Assembly: GCF_000429005.1 (NCBI RefSeq)
Contig: NZ_AUBA01000006.1
Span: 146,583-210,582 of the forward strand
DNA from: Novosphingobium acidiphilum DSM 19966
GTDB taxonomy: Bacteria; Pseudomonadota; Alphaproteobacteria; Sphingomonadales; Sphingomonadaceae
Direction: 5' to 3'
DNA: 64,000 nucleotides
Of this stretch, positions 15,873-24,162 are shown piece after piece; positions within the stretch are counted from its first letter, which is position 1; the number at the start of each line of letters is the position of its first letter. A program made the position numbers and the translations under genes. The notes below the pieces were generated by a model. The model saw nothing but the letters and a program-made list of their open reading frames with translations, was not told the DNA's origin and ran no database searches.

Positions 15873-17006
15873 TTAGCCCACTGCGGTGCGCTTGGTCTTT
15901 TTCGGATCGTCAAACGGCAGCGGCTGCGCGGTGGCCGCCACGGTGCCCTGCGCCCCGACCAGCGTCAGCGGCCTGCCGGGGACCGCGCATTCGGTGTCAA
16001 GCCGGGCGATGCCCAGCGTGCGTCCGGTCAGTTTGGACACCATGCCCAGCGTCACCACGCCCACGTCGCGGGTTCCTGCCTGCAGCCTGTCACCGGCCTG
16101 CGGGGCCACGCCCGAAGCCAGTTCGACGCCATAGATGCGGAACCGTTCCCGGCCTTTAAAACGCGCATGCGCATCGGCGCCGCGAAACCCGGTCTTGCCC
16201 GGGCTGACCGTGAAATCAAGCCCCAGTTCCCACAAGCTGTCGCCGGCGGAGCCATCGGCAAAGGGAAAATATTCCGACATGTCATAGGGATAAAACAGCA
16301 GATAGCTTTCCACCCGCAACAGGTCGAGCGCGGTGAAGCAGGCCGGACCAATACCAAACGGCTTGCCCTGTTCCAGGATCGTGTCCCAGATCAGCGGCGC
16401 GTCCGCCGCGCGGCAGAAGATTTCATAGCCGCGTTCGCCGGTATAGCCGGTGCGCGAAATCAGCACCGGCGCGCCGAACAGCCGTGCGCCCATATGGCTG
16501 AAATACCTGAGGTCGCGAATGCCCGGCACATGGTCGGCCAGAAAATCGACCGCTGCGGGCCCCTGCAACGACAGGTCGTGCAGATCATCGTCGAACAGCA
16601 TCGCGACATTGCGCCCGGTGGCTGCCGCCACCAGCGCTTCGTGCCCGGCGCCGCTGCCATGCACCACCATCCAGCTGTCGGGCCCCATGCGATAGAGAAT
16701 GCAGTCGTCGATGAAATGCCCGTCGTCGTTCAGCATCGTGGCATAGGCCGATTTGCCGGGCGTGATCTTGCCCACCGACCGCGTGGTCACCAGATCGAGC
16801 ACGCCATTGGCGTGCGGCCCGACCAGATGGACCTTTTTCAACCCCGACACGTCCATCAGCCCGGCGCGGGTGCGGATCATGGTATGATCGTCCTGCACGT
16901 CATGCGCATACGTCCACGCCGTGCCCATGCCGTTCCAGTCTTCCAGTTGCGAACCGAGCGCGCGGTGGCGACTGGCCAATGCGGAAAAACGCCAGGAATC
17001 GGGCAT
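15873..17006 (-). CDS. dmmD: GcvT-family tetrahydrofolate-binding protein DmmD
   Basis: This 377-residue aminomethyltransferase-like protein (GcvT fold) has RTRAGLMDVSGLKKV near the N-terminus and the folate-region motifs ISRTGYTGERGYEIF and ALDLLRVESYLLFY. In Paracoccus and roseobacter dmmDABC loci, the equivalent DmmD is thought to hand the formaldehyde released from dimethylamine to tetrahydrofolate. Here dmmD is separated from dmmABC and transcribed divergently. A DMSP-demethylase (DmdA-like) activity is a less likely alternative, given the neighbours. Confidence 0.72.
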   Translation of the reverse strand: MPDSWRFSALASRHRALGSQLEDWNGMGTAWTYAHDVQDDHTMIRTRAGLMDVSGLKKVHLVGPHANGVLDLVTTRSVGKITPGKSAYATMLNDDGHFIDDCILYRMGPDSWMVVHGSGAGHEALVAAATGRNVAMLFDDDLHDLSLQGPAAVDFLADHVPGIRDLRYFSHMGARLFGAPVLISRTGYTGERGYEIFCRAADAPLIWDTILEQGKPFGIGPACFTALDLLRVESYLLFYPYDMSEYFPFADGSAGDSLWELGLDFTVSPGKTGFRGADAHARFKGRERFRIYGVELASGVAPQAGDRLQAGTRDVGVVTLGMVSKLTGRTLGIARLDTECAVPGRPLTLVGAQGTVAATAQPLPFDDPKKTKRTAVG

Positions 17007-17103
17007 GTGCAACCTCTCGTGCGGGTCTTGGCCGGGGCTGGCCCGGGGCCGGGAACGGTTTCCTCTATGGCAATCGGAATTATCAACGGGGGTGTAGGCT
17101 GTC

Positions 17104-17127
17104 GAGGCGATATTTGCCTCATTGACA
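17104..17127 (+). promoter_or_regulatory. dmmD-dmmA divergent control region
   Basis: GAGGC (17104-17108), a 7-base AT-rich centre and GCCTC (17116-17120) form a dyad ending one base before a consensus -35 TTGACA (17122-17127) facing dmmA. The matching -10, about GAAAGT at 17145, is weak, so an activator is likely. The dyad may be its operator. The binding protein is unknown; the XRE-cupin regulator encoded downstream is the local candidate. Confidence 0.45.
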
Positions 17128-17222
17128 ATTTTATTTCCCCCTGAGAAAGTTTTGCCATATCCCGCATGGAGTTTCACGATGTCCCGCGCACGCTGTTGCT
17201 TCTGCCCCGGATGGTGGCGCCG

Positions 17223-17789
17223 ATGAGCAACCGGCCACGCTATGCCCCGCTGATGCCGGTTGCCGGGGCACGCGCGCATCTGCTTGTGACCGACCATGCC
17301 GTGCCTGCGGCGCAGGCGTTCGATCCGCGGTGCAGCGAAAACGATTTTGCCGAACGCTGGACCGTTGTGGCCCATGCGATGGTCCTGCCGCAGCCGTTCG
17401 GCGGCCCTGGCGTGCAGCATTTCCGTTCTGCGAGCCATCTGCTGGCGCTGCTGCGCCATCGCCTGGGCGCCGAAACGATGGGCCTGCGGCTTTATGTCGC
17501 GGGCAGCGAACCGTTTGTGTGGGATGCGGCGCGCGTGGCGTTCGATGCGGGGATGGGGCGCGAAGAACTGCACCTGTTTGCCTGCGGACAACCGTTGCGC
17601 CGGGTGTGGTGCGTGCATTGCCGTACGGTCAATCCCGGCGTGACGACAACAGTGGCCACGTGCGCCGGGTGCGGCGTGTCGCTGAGCGTGCGCGATCATT
17701 TTTCGCGCGCCCAGAATGCCTGGATGGGCGTGCAATGCGATGCCGAAGTGCCCGGCGACGTGCCGGCGATCAAGGACCTTTCGGCATGA
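17223..17789 (+). CDS. dmmA: Dimethylamine monooxygenase subunit DmmA
   Basis: This small subunit of the haem-dependent dimethylamine monooxygenase oxidises DMA to methylamine plus formaldehyde with its partners. The ~188-residue protein has a C-terminal zinc-ribbon-like CxxC...CxxC (VWCVHCRTVN, then ATCAGCGVS). Start ATG 17223 (MSNRPRYAPLMPVAG) matches where family similarity begins and leaves a leader after the predicted promoter. An upstream ATG at 17166 would add 19 residues. The stop overlaps dmmB as ATGA. Confidence 0.76.
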   Translation: MSNRPRYAPLMPVAGARAHLLVTDHAVPAAQAFDPRCSENDFAERWTVVAHAMVLPQPFGGPGVQHFRSASHLLALLRHRLGAETMGLRLYVAGSEPFVWDAARVAFDAGMGREELHLFACGQPLRRVWCVHCRTVNPGVTTTVATCAGCGVSLSVRDHFSRAQNAWMGVQCDAEVPGDVPAIKDLSA

Positions 17790-18730
17790 TGGACACGCAG
17801 ACGCTGACCCTGGCCGTGGCCGAAGCTGCATTCGTCGCGCCGGGCTTGCGGCGCATCACGCTGGTGGCGGCCGATGGCGCGCGCCTGCCGCCTGCTGCGC
17901 CGGGCGCGCATGTCACGCTGGCGCTGCCCGGCGAAACGCGGATCTTGCGCAATTCCTATACGCTGGTCGGCGCCGACCCATGCGCGGGCTATACGATGAT
18001 CGTGCGCCGGTCGGAACGTTCGCGCGGCGGATCACGGCACATTCACGAGGTGCTGCAGGTCGGCGACGTGATCGAGGCGACCATGCCGCACACTCTGTTT
18101 GCGCTGCACAGCCAGGCAAAGAAACATCTGCTGATCGGAGGCGGCATCGGCATTACCCCGCTGCTGGCCTTTGTCGCGCATTTGCGGGCCAGGGGCGGAC
18201 TGTTCGAACTGCACCAGATCGCCGGCGCCGGCGAAGCCTGCGTGTTCGAAACATTGCTGGCGCCGCGCGCGGGCGAACGCATACATGTGCATGCCGGGCG
18301 CACCGGGCTTGACCTGGTTGCACTGCTGGCCGCGCAACCGCTGGGCACGCATGTCTATACTTGCGGCCCGGCCGGCTTGATGGATGCGGTCGATGCCACC
18401 GCCGCCGCGCTCGGCTGGCCCCGCAGCCATGTGCACCGCGAAGATTTCGGCGCCGCCGGGGGAGAGCCGTTCATGCTGCGGCTGGCCGCATCGGGCATCG
18501 AGATCGCGGTGGCGGGCGATCAGACCATGCTCGAAGCGATCGAGGCGGCAGGCGTGGACACGCCCTCGCTGTGCCGGGGCGGGGCCTGCGGGGTGTGCAT
18601 CGTGCCGGTGCGCGAAGGAACCCCCGAACACCGCGACCATTTCCTGAGCGAAGGCGAACGCGCGCGCGGCTGTCATGTCATGCCCTGCGTGTCGCGCAGC
18701 AAAAGCCCTGTCCTTGTGCTTGATCTGTAA
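17786..18730 (+). CDS. dmmB: Dimethylamine monooxygenase reductase subunit DmmB
   Basis: This is a 314-residue phthalate-dioxygenase-reductase-type flavoprotein that feeds electrons to the oxygenase. An N-terminal flavin-binding barrel (RNSYTLVG) is followed by an NAD(P)-binding domain (IGGGIGITPLLAF). A C-terminal plant-type 2Fe-2S domain has ligands in LCRGGACGVC plus MPCVS. It is translationally coupled to dmmA (ATGA) and followed 11 bases later by dmmC. Confidence 0.83.
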   Translation: MMDTQTLTLAVAEAAFVAPGLRRITLVAADGARLPPAAPGAHVTLALPGETRILRNSYTLVGADPCAGYTMIVRRSERSRGGSRHIHEVLQVGDVIEATMPHTLFALHSQAKKHLLIGGGIGITPLLAFVAHLRARGGLFELHQIAGAGEACVFETLLAPRAGERIHVHAGRTGLDLVALLAAQPLGTHVYTCGPAGLMDAVDATAAALGWPRSHVHREDFGAAGGEPFMLRLAASGIEIAVAGDQTMLEAIEAAGVDTPSLCRGGACGVCIVPVREGTPEHRDHFLSEGERARGCHVMPCVSRSKSPVLVLDL

Positions 18731-18741
18731 GGAAACCGACC

Positions 18742-19803
18742 ATGGCCACCGTGTTCAAGCCCGACGAGACGTTTCGCGACGATTACCGCTATGGCAACAG
18801 CGACAGCGCCATCTTGCGTTTTCCTTTTCCGTTCGGCGAAGACGGCTACATGTACGGCGTCAACATCGAGCCGCATTCCCGGCCGGGATCGAGCGGGGCG
18901 TTTGCCGTCGCGTTCGATGTCGACGAACATTACGTGTCCGAATGCGCCGAGCGCGCGACGGCGCTGGCGCTTGAACCGGGCCGCTGCCTGGTCCTGCCGC
19001 ACATGCGCGAAGCCGAATGGGACACGCTGGAACTGATCATGGAAAGCCTGGCGGCGGATTATCCCGACCAGTTTGCGCTGGAGCGCCAAGGGGATGACTG
19101 GACCTGGACCAACCGGCCGCTCGGCCTTCACCAGCGTTTCCGTTTTGGCGATGCCACCACGCTGCCCCACCCGCCGTTCGAATATATCGTGCGCCAGGCG
19201 CAGGGCGATTTCACGCTGCAGGATCAGCGCGACGGCACGCTGTACATCGATGGCGGCATCGCCACGACGCCTGCGGACTGGAGCCTGGCCTTCGATGTGG
19301 GGATGACATTCCACGAATGGCACGGCCCGGTGCCGCTGGCGCATCAGGCCGGGGTGTTCGACCGCGCGCTGCAATATCTGATGCGGGTGCGCTATGGTCA
19401 TCCGGCGCGGCGGCTGAACTGGACCATGACGATCAATCCGCGGCTGGACACGTCGCCCGAAAACTATCCGCTGTGGGGCCCCGATCGTGCCAGCCTGACC
19501 GCGCAGACCATCGGATCACGCCTGTTTCTGCGCGTCGAATTGCAAAGCTTTTTCCGGCTGCCGCGTTCGAACGCGCTGCTGTTTGGCATCCGTACCTATC
19601 TGGCCAGCCTGGACGAACTGACCCGCGTGCCCAAATGGGGGCGGCGGCTGCACCGGGTGATGCGCGACCTGCATCCCGACATTGCGGAATACAAGGGGCT
19701 GTCGCGTTATCACGACTTGCTTGTGGCGCATCTTGCCGCCTATGACGACGGCCGCCCGACAGAGCCGGGCATTGCACCGGATATCAATGTCTTGGCAGGT
19801 TGA
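18742..19803 (+). CDS. dmmC: Haem-dependent oxidative N-demethylase subunit DmmC
   Basis: This 353-residue member of the DUF3445/HODM family is the haem-containing oxygenase component of dimethylamine monooxygenase. Family-typical segments include GVNIEPHSRPGSSG, NWTMTINPRLDTSPENYPLWGP and RVELQSFFRLPRSNALLFGIRTY (quoted in part), the last region near the C-terminus. It ends the dmmA-B-C unit; a regulator gene starts 25 bases later. Assignment rests on the family and on the dmmA/dmmB neighbours. Confidence 0.8.
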   Translation: MATVFKPDETFRDDYRYGNSDSAILRFPFPFGEDGYMYGVNIEPHSRPGSSGAFAVAFDVDEHYVSECAERATALALEPGRCLVLPHMREAEWDTLELIMESLAADYPDQFALERQGDDWTWTNRPLGLHQRFRFGDATTLPHPPFEYIVRQAQGDFTLQDQRDGTLYIDGGIATTPADWSLAFDVGMTFHEWHGPVPLAHQAGVFDRALQYLMRVRYGHPARRLNWTMTINPRLDTSPENYPLWGPDRASLTAQTIGSRLFLRVELQSFFRLPRSNALLFGIRTYLASLDELTRVPKWGRRLHRVMRDLHPDIAEYKGLSRYHDLLVAHLAAYDDGRPTEPGIAPDINVLAG

Positions 19804-19827
19804 TCACCCGCCTGCTGGGAGAAAATC

Positions 19828-20523
19828 ATGGCACGACGGGCACGCAGCAACGCAAACGACGATCCCGCGACGGCTGAAATGGATGCAGCGACCGCGGCCG
19901 AACAGTTTCCCACCGGATCGGGCGCGCCACGCAACGACCCGCGCGCGCTGGAAAAAGCGCTGGGTCTGCGGGTGCGGCAATTGCGCCGCCAGCAGGATCT
20001 GTCGGTGGCCGATCTCAGCGCGGCTGCGGGTCTGTCGACCGGCATGCTGTCCAAGATCGAAAATGGCCAGATATCGCCTTCGCTGACCTCGGTCCATTCG
20101 CTGGCGCAGGCGCTCAACGTGCCGATTTCGGCATTGTTTGCGCTGGCCGAAGACCGCCAGGACTGTTCGTATGTGGCGGCCGGTCAGGGGGTCAAGATCG
20201 AACGCCGCGGCACCAAGGCCGGGCACAATTACCAGTTGCTGGGGCATCTGCTGAGCGGCGACCTGGCGATCGAACCGTATGTGATCACTCTGGCGCAGGA
20301 CGCGCTGCCCTACACCAGCTTTTCGCACAGCGGGACCGAGCTGATCTATATGCTCGAAGGCGCGCTCAGCTATCGTCACGGCGACCGCAGCTATGACCTG
20401 AAACCCGGCGATACACTGTTGTTCGACAGCCAGGCGCAGCATGGGCCCGAAGTCATGGGCGATGGCGTGATCCGCTATCTGTCGATCATCGTCTATCCGC
20501 GCGCCGGCAGTGGCGGGGGGTAA
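19828..20523 (+). CDS. XRE-family regulator with C-terminal cupin
   Basis: This is a 231-residue transcription factor. After a low-complexity, alanine-rich N-terminus, a helix-turn-helix spans about residues 45-100 (LRVRQLRRQQDLSVADLSAA, then GMLSKIENGQISPSLTS). A sensor cupin fold occupies residues 130-225 (GTELIYMLEGALSYRHG). Such proteins often sense small metabolites. Its place between dmmABC and tmm-tdm makes it the likely regulator of the methylamine island. Codirectional with both groups. Confidence 0.85.
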   Translation: MARRARSNANDDPATAEMDAATAAEQFPTGSGAPRNDPRALEKALGLRVRQLRRQQDLSVADLSAAAGLSTGMLSKIENGQISPSLTSVHSLAQALNVPISALFALAEDRQDCSYVAAGQGVKIERRGTKAGHNYQLLGHLLSGDLAIEPYVITLAQDALPYTSFSHSGTELIYMLEGALSYRHGDRSYDLKPGDTLLFDSQAQHGPEVMGDGVIRYLSIIVYPRAGSGGG

Positions 20524-20539
20524 GCGCAAAAATTCTTTT

Positions 20540-20591
20540 GGAGAAATTCTTTTTCTCCTTAGTTGACCCAAATTGGCCTGCCCGTTATCCC
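20540..20591 (+). promoter_or_regulatory. tmm promoter with upstream dyad
   Basis: A perfect 7-bp inverted repeat with a 5-base loop, GGAGAAA-TTCTT-TTTCTCC (20540-20558), ends five bases before a -35-like TTGACC (20563-20568). TATCCC follows 17 bases later (20586-20591). The dyad could be the operator of the adjacent XRE-cupin regulator. It could instead, or also, terminate transcripts from that gene, as it lies 17 bases past its stop. Confidence 0.5.
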
Positions 20592-20616
20592 TTCGCGACC
20601 GGGGTTGGAGACAGGT

Positions 20617-21972
20617 ATGGCCAAGCGAATTGCAGTGATCGGTGCGGGCGCAAGCGGATTGGCGGTGTTGCGCGCGTTCCAGAGCGCCAAGGCCAAGGGG
20701 ATCGAGGTTCCCGAAGTGGTCTGCTTTGAAAAGCAGGACGATTGGGGCGGGCTGTGGAAATACACCTGGCGCACCGGGCTCGACCAATATGGCGAGCCGG
20801 TGCATGGTTCGATGTACCGCTATCTGTGGTCGAACGGCCCCAAGGAATGCCTCGAATTTGCCGATTATTCGTTTGAAGACCATTTTGGCCGCGCGATCCC
20901 GTCGTACCCGCCGCGCGCCGTGCTGCACGACTATATCATGGGCCGCGTCGAAAAGGCCGGGGTACGGCCCTATGTGCGTTTCAACAGCCCGGTGCGCTGG
21001 GTGTCGTGGGACGCGGCGACGCAAACGTTCACGGTGCGGGTCAAGGACCAGGTTGCCGACCGCGTCTATGACGAAATCTTTGACCATGTGATCGTCTCGT
21101 CGGGCCATTTTTCCACGCCCAACGTGCCGCATTTCGACGGCATCGAAACCTTCCCAGGCCGCGTGCTGCACGCGCATGATTTCCGGTCGGCCGATGAATT
21201 TGCCGGCAAGGACGTGCTGATGGTCGGCAGTTCCTATTCGGCCGAGGATATCGGCACGCAATGTGTCAAATACGGCGCAAAATCGGTTACTTTCAGCTAT
21301 CGCACGCGTCCTCTGGCGTTCGATTGGCCCGACCAGTTCGATCAGCGGCCCTTGCTGACCAAAGTCGACGGCAACACCGTCCATTTCATCGACGGCACGT
21401 CAAAGGTGGTCGATGCGATCGTCTTGTGCACCGGCTATCTGCATCATTTCCCGTTCCTGCCCGATGATCTGCGGCTGGTGACGCACAACCGGCTCTATCC
21501 CGGCAATCTGTGGCAGGGCGTGGTGTGGCAGGACAATCCCGCGTTGTTCTATGTCGGCATGCAGGACCAGTTTTTTACCTTCAACATGTTCGACGCGCAG
21601 GCCTGGTTTGTGCGCGATGTGATCCTGGGCAAAATCGCGGTGCCCGATGCGGCAACCCGCACGGCCGAATTCACCGATTGGCAGGCGCGCGAAGAGGCCG
21701 CGGGCACCCCCGAACAGCAGATCGATTTCCAGGCGGCTTATGTGGCGCAACTGATCGCGGCGACCGATTACCCGTTCCTGGACACAGACGCGGTGGCCGC
21801 GCTGTTCAAGCGGTGGGAGCATGACAAGCAGGACGATATCATGGGGTATCGCAACCAGTCCTATCGCTCGATCCTGACCGGTACGCTGAGCCCGCAGCAC
21901 CATACGCGCTGGATGGAGGCGCTCGACGATTCGCTCGAGGCGTTTCTGGCCACCAGCGAAACCACGGTCTGA
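20617..21972 (+). CDS. tmm: Trimethylamine monooxygenase
   Basis: Tmm is a flavin-containing monooxygenase oxidising trimethylamine to its N-oxide with NADPH. The 451-residue product has the FAD motif GAGASG (9-14) and the FMO-identifying pattern FxGxxxHxxxF (FPGRVLHAHDF, 179-189). The NADPH motif GSSYSAED (204-211) is exactly that of bacterial Tmm. Start 20617 follows GGAG by seven bases. tdm follows within 24 bases, the pairing known from roseobacters and Methylocella. Confidence 0.9.
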   Translation: MAKRIAVIGAGASGLAVLRAFQSAKAKGIEVPEVVCFEKQDDWGGLWKYTWRTGLDQYGEPVHGSMYRYLWSNGPKECLEFADYSFEDHFGRAIPSYPPRAVLHDYIMGRVEKAGVRPYVRFNSPVRWVSWDAATQTFTVRVKDQVADRVYDEIFDHVIVSSGHFSTPNVPHFDGIETFPGRVLHAHDFRSADEFAGKDVLMVGSSYSAEDIGTQCVKYGAKSVTFSYRTRPLAFDWPDQFDQRPLLTKVDGNTVHFIDGTSKVVDAIVLCTGYLHHFPFLPDDLRLVTHNRLYPGNLWQGVVWQDNPALFYVGMQDQFFTFNMFDAQAWFVRDVILGKIAVPDAATRTAEFTDWQAREEAAGTPEQQIDFQAAYVAQLIAATDYPFLDTDAVAALFKRWEHDKQDDIMGYRNQSYRSILTGTLSPQHHTRWMEALDDSLEAFLATSETTV

Positions 21973-21995
21973 ACCGGGCGCGGCGCGAGGATCGC

Positions 21996-24140
21996 ATGAC
22001 CACCGCCGCTCTTGCCGGATCGCGCGACATCCTGCTGGTCGTCCCGGGCGGCGGACAGCTGCGGTTCGATGTCAGCGCGCGCGATGTGGTGCGGATCATC
22101 GATCCCGAAGGTTTGCAACCGGGCATCCTGATCCGTCACCGACCCGATGGCGAAACCACGCAGGGGCTGCCGGGCGGAGCGGCCGGTGCGGAACACCGCT
22201 TTACCGCCGAGGCCGCGCAAGCTTGGACCGTGGTCGCGCCGGGCGCGCCGATGGACCCGGCTGCGCAGGATGCCCCGACCGACCTGCATGTGCGGATTGC
22301 CCGCGCCGATCCGGCCGGCGATCTGCCGCCACCACTGGCCGATGTGCTGCTGGATCTGCGCGTGCCCGCGGCCAGCGCGCGCGCCTATCGGGTAAAGGCC
22401 GGCGACTATATCCAGATCATCGATGTCGCCGGGCGGCAATGTTCGGATTTTGTCGCGTTCGATGCTGCGGCACTGGACCAGGGGCACGAGCTTGGGCTTG
22501 ATGCCACGGTCACGCGCAGTCTGATGGGGCGCAGTTTTTCCAGCCCCGGCCTGCATGCGCGCTATTTCGACGCCACGCTTCGCCCGCTGGTCGAAGTGGT
22601 GCGCGATACGGTGGGACGGCACGACACGTTCCTGCTGGCGTGCACGGCCAAATATTACGAGGACCAGGGGTATCCCGGGCATTCCAACTGTACCGAAAAT
22701 TTCAACACCGCACTGCGCCCCCACGGCATTGCGCCGCGCGCGGGGTGGCCCGCGATCAATTTCTTCTACAACACGTTCGTCGCCGCGGACGAGACGATCG
22801 GCATGGACGAGCCCTGGTCGCGCCCGGGCGACTATGTGTTGCTGCGCGCGCTGACCGATCTGGTCTGCGCGTCGTCGGCGTGCCCCGATGATATCGATCC
22901 GGCCAACGGCTGGAACCCCACCGACATCCACGTCCGCCTTTATGACAGGAGTGCCGCGCCCACGGCCGGCAATGCCCACCGCATGACCCCAGACGCCCCG
23001 CCGATGCTGACCCGCGAAACCGGATTTCACCCGCGCACCGCCGCACTGACCCGCCAGATGGTCGATTATCGCGGGTTCTGGCTGCCCACCGCCTATAACA
23101 ATCACGGCGCGATTGCCGAATACTGGGCCTGCCGCGAACGCGCCGCGCTGATCGACCTGTCGCCCTTGCGCAAGTTCGAGATCACCGGGCCCGGCGCCGA
23201 AAGCCTGATGGATCTGGCGGTGACGCGCGACATGACCAAGCTGGCGGTGGGACAGATCGTCTATACCGCGATGTGCCATGAAACCGGCGGCATGATCGAT
23301 GACGGCACGGTGTTCCGTCTGGGCCCGGCCAATTTCCGCTGGGTCTGCGGTGATGACTGGTGCGGGGTGTGGTTGCGCCAGCTTGCCGCAGAGCGGGGTT
23401 TGCAGGCCTGGGTGCGGTCGTCGACCGATCAATTGTCGAATGTTGCGGTGCAGGGCCCCTTGTCGCGCGCCCTTCTGGCGCCGCTCGTCACCACCCCGGC
23501 GCACCGGCCGGGCGTGGCCGAACTGGGCTGGTTCCGCTTTACCACCGGGCGCATCGGCGATCTGCCGGTGGTGGTTTCGCGCACCGGATACAGCGGCGAA
23601 CTGGGTTATGAAGTGTGGTGCCACCCGACCCGCGCGCCCGACCTGTGGGATGCGCTGATGGCGGCCGGCGCTCCGCATGGGGTGCTGCCCGCCGGGCTCG
23701 ATGCGCTCGACATGCTGCGGATCGAGGCCGGGCTGGTGTTTGCCGGATACGAGTTCTGCGACCAGACCGACCCGTTCGAGGCCGGGATCGGCTTTGCCGC
23801 GCCCAGATCCAAGCGCGCGCCGTTCATCGGGGCAGACGCGCTGGCCCGCCGCCGCGACCATCCCCAGCGCGTGCTGGCCGGCCTGGATATCGTGGGCGCC
23901 GACCCCATCGCGCATGGCGATCCGGTCTATGCCGGGCGGGTGCAGGTCGGCGTGATTACCAGCGCCACCCGTTCGCCGATTCTCAACCGCACGATCGCCC
24001 TGGCGCGGATCGATGTCAGCCAGGCTACGCCGGGCAGCGCATTGACCATCGGCAAGCTGGATGGTCAGCAAAAGCGGATTGGCGCGACCGTGGTCCGATA
24101 CCCCCATTACGACCCCGACAAGACGCGCGTGCGTTCCTGA
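21996..24140 (+). CDS. tdm: Trimethylamine-N-oxide demethylase (aldolase)
   Basis: Tdm splits TMAO to dimethylamine and formaldehyde, which its folate domain can pass to tetrahydrofolate. The 714-residue product shows the diagnostic two-part build. A zinc-binding DUF1989 region covers about residues 110-320, with candidate ligand cysteines in RQCSDF, GHSNCTENF and LVCASSACPDD. A GcvT-type domain spans about residues 335-710 (VSRTGYSGELGYEVW, LDALDMLRIEAG). It lies directly between tmm and a permease. Confidence 0.9.
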   Translation: MTTAALAGSRDILLVVPGGGQLRFDVSARDVVRIIDPEGLQPGILIRHRPDGETTQGLPGGAAGAEHRFTAEAAQAWTVVAPGAPMDPAAQDAPTDLHVRIARADPAGDLPPPLADVLLDLRVPAASARAYRVKAGDYIQIIDVAGRQCSDFVAFDAAALDQGHELGLDATVTRSLMGRSFSSPGLHARYFDATLRPLVEVVRDTVGRHDTFLLACTAKYYEDQGYPGHSNCTENFNTALRPHGIAPRAGWPAINFFYNTFVAADETIGMDEPWSRPGDYVLLRALTDLVCASSACPDDIDPANGWNPTDIHVRLYDRSAAPTAGNAHRMTPDAPPMLTRETGFHPRTAALTRQMVDYRGFWLPTAYNNHGAIAEYWACRERAALIDLSPLRKFEITGPGAESLMDLAVTRDMTKLAVGQIVYTAMCHETGGMIDDGTVFRLGPANFRWVCGDDWCGVWLRQLAAERGLQAWVRSSTDQLSNVAVQGPLSRALLAPLVTTPAHRPGVAELGWFRFTTGRIGDLPVVVSRTGYSGELGYEVWCHPTRAPDLWDALMAAGAPHGVLPAGLDALDMLRIEAGLVFAGYEFCDQTDPFEAGIGFAAPRSKRAPFIGADALARRRDHPQRVLAGLDIVGADPIAHGDPVYAGRVQVGVITSATRSPILNRTIALARIDVSQATPGSALTIGKLDGQQKRIGATVVRYPHYDPDKTRVRS

Positions 24141-24162
24141 TCCCCCGACCAAAGGACGATCG

